Below are positions 57,020 to 64,000 of a stretch of DNA of 64,000 nucleotides, in pieces. The position numbers and the translations under genes were made by a program. Every line of letters starts with the position of its first letter. Position 1 is the first letter of the stretch. Source of the DNA: Dyella_A sp050749815 (GTDB lineage: Bacteria > Pseudomonadota > Gammaproteobacteria > Xanthomonadales > Rhodanobacteraceae); the NCBI RefSeq assembly GCF_050749815.1, contig NZ_CP192735.1, positions 2,170,001 through 2,234,000 on the forward strand, in the 5' to 3' direction. The notes beneath the pieces were generated by a model, which had not been told where the DNA came from, did not search any database, and worked only from the letters and a program-made list of their open reading frames with translations.

Positions 57020-59545
57020 TCAGTTCCAGGTCGCCTTGAGCGTGACGCCCGAGAACGCGCTGTAGCCGTTGAGCATGATGTAGTACGTGCCGGTGGACGG
57101 CGACGCCACCGTGCAGCTCTCGCTGTTGCCAGTCACGTACGGACGGCAGTCGTAGCTGCTGGTGGTCGGCGTGGCGCCGAACTTCACGTACAGGTCTTCG
57201 TCACCCGTGCCACCGGAGGTGGTGATCGCCAGGTTGGTCGCTCCGGCCGGGATCTGCACCGTGTAATACAGCTTGGCGTTCGTTGCACCGGAGAGCCCGG
57301 TCACCGGCACGCCGTTCTGCAGCACGTTGCTGCCACCGCCACCGCCGGTGCTCCAGGTCGCCTTGATGGTCACGCCGGAGAAGGCCGAGTAACCATGCAG
57401 CTTGACGTAGTAGGTACCCGCCTGCGGCGAGGCCACCGTGCAGCTTTCGTTGTTGCCGGTGACATACGGACGGCAGTCGTAGCTGCTGAGGGTCGGGGCA
57501 GAGCCGAACTTGGTGTACAGGTCCGCATCGCCCGTACCACCGGAGCTGGCAATCACCAGGTTGGTCGCGCCAGCCGGCACCACCACCGTATAACTGAGAT
57601 CCGCGCCGGTGGCTGCCGCCTGCCCCGTGAGGGCAACGCCGTTCTGCAGCTGGCTACCACCGCCGCCGCTTCCGGCCACCGTCACCGACTGCGTCTTGGT
57701 GTTGGTGGCGCCACTGTTATCAGTGACCGTCAGGGCGACGCTGTAGGTGCCGGCGGCCGCGTAGGTGTGACTCGGGTTAGTGGCGGTGGACGTGCCGCCA
57801 TCGCCGAAGTTCCATGAACGCGACGCGATGGAGCCATCACTGTCGGTGGAGCTGTCGGTGAAGCTCACGCTGAGCCCGCTGACGCTGTCGCTGAAATTCG
57901 CCACCGGCGGCACATTGGTGCTGCCGCCACCGCCGCCCACGTCAGCGATCAGCTTGTTGATGATCAGGCTGCCGAAGCCAGTGGCGAAGTCGTAACCCAC
58001 CCCTGCGGTTTCCCCGCTGTTGTTGCCCGAGGTGACGTCATGGAAGTCGGCCGACGGCAACTGATAGATCAGCGGCGCCGCGAAGCCGATGCTGCTCCCC
58101 TTGGCAGCCAGCACCCGCGACCAGATGCCTGAGAAGATCGGCGCCGCCAGCGAGGTGCCGCCGATCTGCTGGGTGGCGCCGCTGACGATCACCTTCGCAC
58201 CGGAGTTGGGACTCGCATCGAAAGCGATGTCAGGCACGCCGCGCTTGCTGCCCGAGACCACGCCGGACTGCCAGGTGGGCTGCGGCTCGAACAGGCTGGG
58301 GCTGCCACCGGTAGCGCCCTCGTTCGCTGACAGGTCGTTCCACACCACCTCGCTGGTCCAGGTCGTGGTGGACGCGTTCAATGTGGTGCCGCCCACCGCG
58401 ACGACGTAGGGCGAGCTGGCCGGATAACTCGGCGTGATGCCACCGTCACCGCACTCGTCGGCACCGGAGTCGCCCGAGGACACCGAAAAGGTCTGACCCT
58501 GTGCCACGGCCTGCTGGAAGGCCTGATCGTCGGCCGCCGCCGAACCATCCTGCTGGGTGGCAGTCTCGCACTCGCCCAACGAGACGTTGATGATCTTGAC
58601 CTGGTTGTCCGAGACGATCTTGTTGATGTCGGCGGTGAGGTTGGCGTTGGACAGGGTCGGGATGTTGTAGAAGATGATCCCGCCGACCTGGCCACCGGCC
58701 GCGCCGACAATGTCCTGGCTGTCCAGGTTCCATTCGCCCAGCCCGCTGGTATCGGTGCTGGTGCCGTTGGTGTTGATGGTCTGCGTGGTGACGGTCGGCA
58801 GGCCGTTCTGCGAAGTGAAGCTGTTTAAGTCGGTGATCGTCTGAGTGATCTTGCCCTGGGTGATGATGCCTACCGTGACACCCGCGCCGGTGGTCTGGCC
58901 GGCGCCGCCATAGATCGCCGAGAACTCGGTGGGGTTATGACCCGTGATGGCCTGTGGCGTGAGCCCGCTCTGCAGCTTCATGAACGTGTGCGGCCGGTGC
59001 ACATCCTGCAGGCCGATCACCGACAGCACGCTGTCCTTAAGCGCCGACGGAATGTTGATCTCGCTGGTGTTTGCGAAGCCTTCCCTGCCGCGTGCCGTAC
59101 GCACATGGGCGAAGGTGGTGCTGAAGGCCGCCTTGACCACGTCGGCGGTGCCGTCCGCCGATACCAGCATGTTGTTCGGCGCCACCACCACGTTGGAGAA
59201 GCCTGCCGCCTTGAGGTAGGCCACCACCGCCTGCGCCTGACTCGCCGTCGGCGAATGCTGCGCACGGAATTCGGCGGGGGTCATCGTGCGCTTGGCGATC
59301 AGCAGGCTGGGGTTGCGGGCGGCGGCCAGGAAAGCGTGCAGTTGACTCTGGTTGCGCAGTTTCAGCGCCACTTCGATGTGCATGGGCTGCGAGGCGGCAA
59401 CGGCACCCGTCACCACGTCGCCCTGATGCAGGGCGAGTGGACCGGCCACCTTCACCATGGTGTTGCTGCCCGTCGCGAACGCGGCCGGCGTGGCGACCAC
59501 GGCGATCGCCGCGGCCAGCGCCTTCAGTCGAAAATTCACTGCCAT
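57020..59545 (-). CDS. Secreted S53 peptidase (sedolisin/pro-kumamolisin) with PKD and two PPC domains
   Basis: This 841-residue exported acid serine peptidase starts at the ATG at 59545 (MAVNFRLKALAAAIAVVATP), with a signal peptide ending near AAFATG. Order: the pro-kumamolisin activation domain (about 40-190), the sedolisin catalytic domain (about 215-530) with the Glu/Asp pair in GEWNLDSQDIVG (about 270 and 274), the oxyanion Asp region SSGDSGADECG and the nucleophile in GGTSLAAPIFSG (about 465), a PKD domain (about 547-622; WNFGDGGTSTATNPSHTYAA), PPC 1 (about 635-730) and PPC 2 (about 740-841). The PPC repeats carry SSYDCRPYVTGNxESC, as in the M4 enzyme. Confidence 0.93.
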   Translation of the reverse strand: MAVNFRLKALAAAIAVVATPAAFATGSNTMVKVAGPLALHQGDVVTGAVAASQPMHIEVALKLRNQSQLHAFLAAARNPSLLIAKRTMTPAEFRAQHSPTASQAQAVVAYLKAAGFSNVVVAPNNMLVSADGTADVVKAAFSTTFAHVRTARGREGFANTSEINIPSALKDSVLSVIGLQDVHRPHTFMKLQSGLTPQAITGHNPTEFSAIYGGAGQTTGAGVTVGIITQGKITQTITDLNSFTSQNGLPTVTTQTINTNGTSTDTSGLGEWNLDSQDIVGAAGGQVGGIIFYNIPTLSNANLTADINKIVSDNQVKIINVSLGECETATQQDGSAAADDQAFQQAVAQGQTFSVSSGDSGADECGDGGITPSYPASSPYVVAVGGTTLNASTTTWTSEVVWNDLSANEGATGGSPSLFEPQPTWQSGVVSGSKRGVPDIAFDASPNSGAKVIVSGATQQIGGTSLAAPIFSGIWSRVLAAKGSSIGFAAPLIYQLPSADFHDVTSGNNSGETAGVGYDFATGFGSLIINKLIADVGGGGGSTNVPPVANFSDSVSGLSVSFTDSSTDSDGSIASRSWNFGDGGTSTATNPSHTYAAAGTYSVALTVTDNSGATNTKTQSVTVAGSGGGGSQLQNGVALTGQAAATGADLSYTVVVPAGATNLVIASSGGTGDADLYTKFGSAPTLSSYDCRPYVTGNNESCTVASPQAGTYYVKLHGYSAFSGVTIKATWSTGGGGGSNVLQNGVPVTGLSGATNAKLYYTVQIPAGATNLAITTSGGTGDEDLYVKFGATPTTSSYDCRPYVTGNSESCTVASPSTGTYYIMLNGYSAFSGVTLKATWN

Positions 59546-59781
59546 GTGTAGCTCCTGGTTTTTTTGAGGCGCAACAGCCCGATGCGGCCGTAAGACCCCA
59601 TGAATAATCCGCCGCATTGCGGTGCGGCTCCGAGTACGGATGGTGTGATGCGATGCCTGTCGATCGACCGCCGCCGGCTCTTGTCATTCCATGACGGGCG
59701 ACACGCGATCCAGGAGTCGAAAGCAGCGCCGCTGCCGGCTGATTCCACGGGATCAGTCACTGGCCTCCTGACCAGCGAATG
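59546..59781 (-). promoter_or_regulatory. Long 5' leader of the S53 peptidase gene
   Basis: The inferred leader is about 236 nt, within two bases of the M4 leader. Shared blocks are listed under 56460-56696. The ribosome binding site is CCAGGAG just before the start codon, as in the M4 gene. No ORF is supported here. Confidence 0.55.
59582..59663 (-). promoter_or_regulatory. Conserved leader block B (upstream of S53 peptidase)
   Basis: Counterpart of 56497-56581. TCGACAGGCATCGC (59650-59663), a hairpin GCCGCA/TGCGGC with a 6-base loop (59611-59628), ATGGGGTC (59594-59601) and CGGCCGCAT (59582-59590) occur in the same order. The block is 82 bases long (85 in the other copy) and ends 37 bases before the start codon (38 in the other). 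Confidence 0.6.
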
Positions 59782-59787
59782 CCCGGG

Positions 59788-59816
59788 ACATTAGGACCTG
59801 CTTTTCAGGTCAACAA
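59788..59816 (-). promoter_or_regulatory. Candidate S53 peptidase promoter
   Basis: On the minus strand TTGTTG (59811-59816) and TAATGT (59788-59793) are 17 bases apart. The -10 is weak, but the arrangement and flanks match the M4 promoter, so activator-dependent transcription is plausible. Confidence 0.5.
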
Positions 59817-59838
59817 GCGGGAAAATTTCTTAGGGGGA

Positions 59839-59852
59839 GTGACGCAAGTCAC
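59839..59852. promoter_or_regulatory. CRP/Clp-like binding site candidate
   Basis: GTGA-N6-TCAC (GTGACTTGCGTCAC on the minus strand), a perfect inverted repeat with the half-sites of the CRP family, centred near -64 of the inferred S53 start, close to a class I position. Clp, the xanthomonad CRP homologue, activates extracellular enzyme genes. The corresponding M4 position keeps only part of it. Confidence 0.5.
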
Positions 59853-59950
59853 GAACGTAAAATCTTTCGCATTCAATTACTTAGGATGTAATTTCTTGCG
59901 CCGAAAAGCGCATTAAATTGCGCCCGCAGCAACGTCGGAACCCACTTGTG
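59853..59950. other. Intergenic region between the S53 control region and sufT
   Basis: This A/T-richer stretch is the far end of the 434-base gap. I see no gene, repeat or further promoter in it. Confidence 0.4.
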
Positions 59951-59993
59951 AAAAGCGCCTCCGGCATGCGCTCGCATGCTCAGAGCATGCCGG
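59951..59993 (-). terminator. Terminator overlapping the sufT 3' end
   Basis: CCGGCATGC (59961-59969) and GCATGCCGG (59985-59993) form a perfect 9-bp stem with a 15-base loop that includes the sufT stop, followed on the minus strand by AGGCGCTTTT (T at 59951-59954). An inner GCATGC offers an alternative pairing. Confidence 0.45.
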
Positions 59994-60537
59994 TCTCGAG
60001 CTTGGCCGCATCGGACATCATCGAGTGATTCCACGGCGGATCGAACACGAGATCCACGTCGGCCTCGGCGACGGTGGGAATGAGCTCGAGCTTGGTACGC
60101 ACATCGTCGACGAGGATGTCACCCATGCCGCATCCCGGCGCGGTGAGCGTCATCTTGACGTACACCTTGCGCTGCTCGGCCGCGGTGCTTTCCAGGCTCA
60201 CGTCGTAGACGAGACCGAGCTCGACCACGTTGATCGGGATTTCCGGATCGAACACCGTGCGCAGCTGCTGCCACACGAGTTTCTCGACGTCGTCGTCGCT
60301 GGCGTCATCGGCCAGCTCGATCGCCGGTGGCGGCTCCTTGCCCAGCGCGTCGGCCTCGCTGCCGGCAATGCGGAACAGGTTGCCTTCCACGTACACCGTG
60401 AAGCTGCCGCCCAGCGCCTGGGTGATGTAGCCGATCTGGCCGGCCGGCAGCACCACCGTCTCGCCCTGCGGCACCATCACCGCGGTGCAGTCCCGCTCGA
60501 GGGTGAAAGGTTCGCTGCTCAGACTGAAACCGCTCAT
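59980..60537 (-). CDS. sufT: Fe-S cluster assembly protein SufT
   Basis: SufT is a DUF59/MIP18-type factor for Fe-S protein maturation. The ATG at 60537 (MSGFSLSSEPFTLERDCTAV) gives 185 residues; the open frame upstream is not conserved-looking. An N-terminal beta-rich part (PQGETVVLPAGQIGYITQAL) is followed by the DUF59 domain (about 90-170; VFDPEIPINVVELGLVYDV, TLTAPGCGMGDILVDDV), with the conserved Cys in PGCGMG and the DPPWNHSMMSDAAK end typical of SufT. It stands apart from suf genes here. Confidence 0.93.
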   Translation of the reverse strand: MSGFSLSSEPFTLERDCTAVMVPQGETVVLPAGQIGYITQALGGSFTVYVEGNLFRIAGSEADALGKEPPPAIELADDASDDDVEKLVWQQLRTVFDPEIPINVVELGLVYDVSLESTAAEQRKVYVKMTLTAPGCGMGDILVDDVRTKLELIPTVAEADVDLVFDPPWNHSMMSDAAKLETGML

Positions 60538-60742
60538 GCCTATCCTGCCGATGCCGTGAACGCGTGCCCGTGGCGCGCCGAATTGCCCATTATGCCGCCC
60601 ACCCCGACCGGCTGCCCAATGCAGATCGGGCTGGCGGGCCCGGGAATCAAGGCACGGGGCCGCTCCCACCCCCACGCGTTATCATCCGCGCTTTGCCTCA
60701 GGCCCGCTGCACGATGCTGCCTTCCCTTCGGCGCGCTGCGCC

Positions 60743-61168
60743 ATGACGCGGCGCCGCCGCACGTTCGCCAATGCCTTCGCAGCGATCAGCGCAGCCATGC
60801 TCGGCCTCGCCGCCGGCGCGCTGTGGATGTTGCCGACGGCCTACCTGCGCAGCTCCCTGCCCTGGCTCGCGGTGCCGCTGGGGGCGCTGCTCGGCTGGGC
60901 GATCGCCCATTGGGTGCTGCCACGGCGGGGCGCGGCGCTGCTGGCGGCACTGGCCACCCTGCTCGCGGCCTCTTACGTGAGCGCGTTGATCGCCGCTGCC
61001 CGGCTCGCCGGGAACATGGACATGGGCCTTATCGAAGCCATGCGTATTGCTGGCGCGGGCATGCTGTGGTCGCTGATGCGCCTCTCGCTCGACGGCGCCC
61101 AACTGGCGTGGTTCGCCGCAGGGGCCGCCATGGCGGCATGGACGGCGCGTCGCAGCATCGGGCGCTGA
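60743..61168 (+). CDS. Small hypothetical inner-membrane protein
   Basis: This 141-residue protein starts MTRRRRTFANAFAAISAAML and has four predicted membrane segments (AISAAMLGLAAGALWML, LPWLAVPLGALLGWAIAHWV, AALLAALATLLAASYVSAL, LAWFAAGAAMAAWTA) with a basic N-terminus and C-terminus. I do not recognise the family. It converges with pntB, 13 bases apart. The Ala/Leu-rich sequence makes homology hard to judge by eye. Confidence 0.6.
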   Translation: MTRRRRTFANAFAAISAAMLGLAAGALWMLPTAYLRSSLPWLAVPLGALLGWAIAHWVLPRRGAALLAALATLLAASYVSALIAAARLAGNMDMGLIEAMRIAGAGMLWSLMRLSLDGAQLAWFAAGAAMAAWTARRSIGR

Positions 61169-61181
61169 ACGCGCCCTGCCC

Positions 61182-62615
61182 TCAGCTCTCCAGCGCCTTC
61201 AGCGCCGCCACCAGTTCGCCGGCCGCGGCCTGTCCGTCGCCGTACAGCATGCGGGCGTTGTCGGCGTAGAACAGCGCGTTCTCGATGCCGGCGAAGCCGG
61301 TGCCTCGGCCGCGCTTGATCACGATGACGTTCTTCGCCAGCGCCACGTCGAGGATCGGCATGCCGTAGATCGGCGAAGCCGGGTCGGTCTTGGCCACCGG
61401 GTTCACCACGTCGTTGGCACCGATCACCAGCGCCACGTCGGTGTTGGGGAACTCGGGGTTGATGTCGTCCATGTCGGCGATCAGGTCGTACGGCACACCG
61501 GCCTCGGCCAGCAGCACATTCATGTGGCCCGGCATGCGCCCAGCCACCGGGTGGATGGCGAACTTCACCTTCACCCCGCGCTCGATCAGCAGCTTGGCGA
61601 ACTCCCACACCTTGTGCTGCGCCTGCGCCACGGCCATGCCGTAGCCGGGCACGATCACCACGCGCTCGGCGTAGGCCATCATCACCGCCACGTCGCTGGC
61701 CTCGATCGGCTTCTGGCTGCCGGTAATGGCCTGCGCCTCGCCGCCGGCCGCCACGCCGAAGCTGCCGAACAGCACGTTGCCGATCGAGCGGTTCATCGCC
61801 TTGGCCATCAGCTGGGTCAGCAGCGTGCCGGCCGCGCCGACCACGGTGCCGGCGATGATCATCGCCTCGTTGTCCAGCACGAAGCCCTCGAACGCCACCG
61901 CCAGGCCGGTGAACGCGTTGTAGAGCGAGATCACCACCGGCATGTCGGCGCCGCCGATCGGTAGCGTCATCATCAGACCGAACGCCAGCGCCAGCGCGAA
62001 GAACGCCACGATCACCGGCAGCGTGAGGTGGCCAGCCACCAGCCAGGCGCCGCAGGCCACCGCACCGGCAAGCACCAGCAGGTTGACCACGCGCTGGGCG
62101 GGAAACACGAAGCGCCGGTCCAGCCAGCCCTGCAGCTTGGCGAAGGCGATCAAGGAGCCGGAAAAGCTCACCGCGCCAATCAGCGCACCCAGCACGCCCA
62201 GCACCAGCTGCGCCATGCCGGGGGTCGCAGTGGGATCGGCGCTGAACTTGGCCCCATCCAGCAGCACCACCGCGCTGCCGGCGAAGCCGACCAGCTCGGC
62301 GGCGCCGATCGCCGCAGCCGCACCGCCGCCCATACCGTTGTACAGCGCCACCATCTGCGGCATGTCGGTCATCGCCACACGCTTTCCGGTCCACCACGCG
62401 GCGGACACGCCCAGCAGCACCGCCACGCCGATCAGCGCACGGTTGTGGATGTCCGGCAGTGCAAAGGTGACCAGCACCGCCAGCAGCATGCCGTAGCCGG
62501 CCCATACGATGCCGCCACGCGCAGTGCGCGGCGAGCTCATGCGCTTGAGGCCCAGGATGAACAGCGCGGCGGCAATGAAGTAGCACGCCTTGATCAGGGT
62601 CGGCAGCCAGCTCAT
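61182..62615 (-). CDS. pntB: NAD(P) transhydrogenase subunit beta
   Basis: PntB forms part of the proton-translocating channel and binds NADP(H) in domain III. It is 477 residues from MSWLPTLIKACYFIAAALFI. The N-terminal part has about nine membrane segments; the C-terminal domain III has VIVPGYGMAVAQAQHKVWEF (the GYGMAVAQAQ nucleotide loop), HPVAGRMPGHMNVLLAEAGV and IKRGRGTGFAGIENALFYAD. Its ATG shares an A with the upstream pntA2 stop (TGATG). Confidence 0.96.
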   Translation of the reverse strand: MSWLPTLIKACYFIAAALFILGLKRMSSPRTARGGIVWAGYGMLLAVLVTFALPDIHNRALIGVAVLLGVSAAWWTGKRVAMTDMPQMVALYNGMGGGAAAAIGAAELVGFAGSAVVLLDGAKFSADPTATPGMAQLVLGVLGALIGAVSFSGSLIAFAKLQGWLDRRFVFPAQRVVNLLVLAGAVACGAWLVAGHLTLPVIVAFFALALAFGLMMTLPIGGADMPVVISLYNAFTGLAVAFEGFVLDNEAMIIAGTVVGAAGTLLTQLMAKAMNRSIGNVLFGSFGVAAGGEAQAITGSQKPIEASDVAVMMAYAERVVIVPGYGMAVAQAQHKVWEFAKLLIERGVKVKFAIHPVAGRMPGHMNVLLAEAGVPYDLIADMDDINPEFPNTDVALVIGANDVVNPVAKTDPASPIYGMPILDVALAKNVIVIKRGRGTGFAGIENALFYADNARMLYGDGQAAAGELVAALKALES

Positions 62616-62923
62616 CAGTGGCTCCCTGGCTTGGTTGCGCCCGGCTTGCTGGACTTGAACATCTCCAGCATCCGCTCGGTCACCACGTAACCGCCGGCCG
62701 CGTTGCCGGCGCCCAGCAGCACGCCGATGAAGCCGATCACCGTCTCGAAGGTGGTCTGCGCGTGGCCTAGCGCGATCATCGCGCCAACCAGCACAATGCC
62801 GTGGATGAAGTTCGAGCCGGACATCAGCGGGGTATGCAGGATCACCGGCACGCGGGCGATGATCTCGTACCCGGTGAACGCGGCAAGCATGAAGATATAC
62901 AGCGCCAGGAAACCGTCGATCAT
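62615..62923 (-). CDS. NAD(P) transhydrogenase subunit alpha, part 2 (membrane part)
   Basis: This 102-residue protein from MIDGFLALYIFMLAAFTGYE is the membrane segment of a split alpha subunit, often called PntA2 or PntAB, with three membrane helices and the signature IIARVPVILHTPLMSGSNFI. GGGAGGGG is its ribosome binding site. The soluble NAD-binding part (PntA1), usually just upstream, is not here; the sigma-factor gene diverges instead. It is coupled to pntB by TGATG. Confidence 0.93.
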   Translation of the reverse strand: MIDGFLALYIFMLAAFTGYEIIARVPVILHTPLMSGSNFIHGIVLVGAMIALGHAQTTFETVIGFIGVLLGAGNAAGGYVVTERMLEMFKSSKPGATKPGSH

Positions 62924-63016
62924 GACCCCTCCCTGCCCGAACGGCGTGGTTTCCGCATCATACGGTTGCCCGTCAACGCGTGCGAGCCTGCCGCGTTGAG
63001 TGCGGGGAGCGAACCG

Positions 63017-63655
63017 ATGGCGCCACGCCAGGCCCCGCCGGACACCGTGGATGTGGAGCCGATGAACAGCCTTGCCATGCCGATGACCGACAACGCGCTT
63101 GCCGACGAGGCGGGCGAACGCAGCGTGCCGGCCACGCTGGACGCCTTCCTGGCGCAGGTGGAACGGCGGGCGTTTCGCATGGCTGAACTGCAGCTGGGCC
63201 ATCGGGAAGACGCGTTCGACGCCGTGCAGGACGCCATGCTGCGGCTGGTGCGGCACTACCGCGACAAACCGGCCAGCGAATGGACTCCGCTGTTCTGGGG
63301 CATCCTGCGCCGGCGCATCGTCGACCTGCAGCGGCGGCGCAAAGTGCGCGCCATCGTGGTCGGCTGGCTCGGGGGCGGCCGCGACGGCGACGGCGACGAA
63401 CTGCCGACGTGGGAGCCGGCCGACACCGGCCCCGGGCCGCAGGACCGGCTGCAGGACGCCCAGTCGTGGCGCGACATGTCCGCCGCGGTCAAGAACCTGC
63501 CGCAGCGCCAGCGCGAAGCATTCATGTTGCGTGTGCTTGAAGGCCTGGACGTGGCCGAGACCGCCCGCGCCATGGGCTGCTCCGAAGGCAGCGTGAAAAC
63601 CCACCTGTCGCGCGCCATGCATCACCTGCGCGACCAACTGGAGGAATGGCGATGA
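63017..63655 (+). CDS. ECF-type RNA polymerase sigma factor
   Basis: This 212-residue frame starts at the ATG at 63017 (MAPRQAPPDTVDVEPMNSLA), behind GGGGAG; ATGs at 63062, 63077 and 63083 are alternatives with poorer sites. Sigma2 is at about 40-100 (FLAQVERRAFRMAELQLGHR, DAVQDAMLRLVRHYRD), and sigma4 at about 150-212 (LPQRQREAFMLRVLEGLDVA then MGCSEGSVKTHLSRAMHHLR). A Gly/Asp-rich linker joins them. The next gene overlaps it by four bases and encodes a one-helix membrane protein, probably its anti-sigma factor. The stimulus is unknown. Confidence 0.9.
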   Translation: MAPRQAPPDTVDVEPMNSLAMPMTDNALADEAGERSVPATLDAFLAQVERRAFRMAELQLGHREDAFDAVQDAMLRLVRHYRDKPASEWTPLFWGILRRRIVDLQRRRKVRAIVVGWLGGGRDGDGDELPTWEPADTGPGPQDRLQDAQSWRDMSAAVKNLPQRQREAFMLRVLEGLDVAETARAMGCSEGSVKTHLSRAMHHLRDQLEEWR

Positions 63656-64000
63656 CTTCGCCCGACGAACGCCTCGAACAGCGCGCCCGTGCGCTCTACC
63701 GCCAGGCGGCACAGGAACTGGACCCCGCCATGACCGGACGCCTGCGCGCCGCGCGGCACGATGCGCTGCAGCCGGCGCCCCCCGCGCGCCGTGCCGCCCG
63801 CCTGCTGCTGCCCGCCGGCGCGTTCGCGGCGGTGGCGCTGGCTGCCCTGATGACGTGGCCGACGCACCGCGGCATCCCGGTGCAGGTCGCGCCACCCGTC
63901 GCCAGCAACGTGCTGGCGCAGGAGGACAGTGACCTGCCGCCGGATGCCGACAGCGCCGACCCCACCCTGTACCAGAACCTCGACTTCTACGGTTGGCTGG
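63652..64000 (+). CDS. Probable anti-sigma or accessory membrane protein (partial, runs off the right edge)
   Basis: The frame starts at the ATG at 63652 (MTSPDERLEQRARALYRQAA), overlapping the sigma-factor stop by four bases (ATGA), and stays open to the window end (116 codons). A basic cytoplasmic stretch of about 48 residues is followed by one membrane segment (LLLPAGAFAAVALAALMTW) and a presumably periplasmic part with TLYQNLDFYGWL. The topology and position fit an anti-sigma factor, though I do not recognise the family. Confidence 0.7.
   Translation, partial: MTSPDERLEQRARALYRQAAQELDPAMTGRLRAARHDALQPAPPARRAARLLLPAGAFAAVALAALMTWPTHRGIPVQVAPPVASNVLAQEDSDLPPDADSADPTLYQNLDFYGWL

Overview
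The window is a GC-rich gammaproteobacterial chromosome segment. Gene order (ychF-pth-rplY-prs-tRNAGln-ispE-lolB; hemA-prfA; rpoBC-str-S10-spc) and the proteins, compared from memory, fit the Xanthomonadales, most likely Rhodanobacteraceae (Rhodanobacter/Dyella-like). That placement is inference; no database search was possible. I see no phage, insertion sequence, CRISPR array or rRNA gene.

Bases 1-29150 are one long minus-strand block of information-processing genes. In transcription order (right to left) it runs: promoter, tRNA-Tyr, tRNA-Gly, tRNA-Thr, tuf (copy 2), tRNA-Trp, secE, nusG, rplK, rplA, rplJ, rplL, rpoB, rpoC, rpsL, rpsG, fusA, tuf (copy 1), the S10 operon (rpsJ to rpsQ), and the spc operon (rplN to secY, which runs off the left edge). 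Gaps hold leaders, hairpins and internal promoter candidates upstream of rplK, rplJ, rpoB, rpsL, rpsJ and rpsH.

Bases 29200-35300 hold an acyl-CoA thioesterase, a two-gene partner-switching module (a membrane SpoIIE-type phosphatase fused to an RsbW-like kinase, then a STAS antagonist), and a GAF-PAS-GGDEF-EAL protein. Bases 35344-42864 are a minus-strand housekeeping cluster: a TPR lipoprotein, lolB, an in-frame GNAT-IspE fusion, tRNA-Gln, prs, rplY, pth and ychF. Bases 42964-53610 carry hemA-prfA-ppk2 (+), yihY-like/tlpA-like/acylphosphatase (-), wrbA-DUF2069 (+), a GT2 and membrane glycosyltransferase pair (-), and an AidB-like acyl-CoA dehydrogenase (+).

Bases 53693-60000 hold a single-domain asparaginase-like protein and two large secreted peptidases, an M4 (thermolysin family) and an S53 (sedolisin family). 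Both end in paired PPC domains, and their upstream regions are homologous over roughly 300-400 bases: the same -35/-10 spacing, 5' leaders of about 237 nt, and a conserved hairpin-containing block about 38 nt before each start codon. This shared control region is the most interesting signal I found. The right end carries sufT, a small membrane protein, pntB with the membrane alpha subunit but no adjacent pntA1, and an ECF sigma factor with a partial downstream membrane protein.
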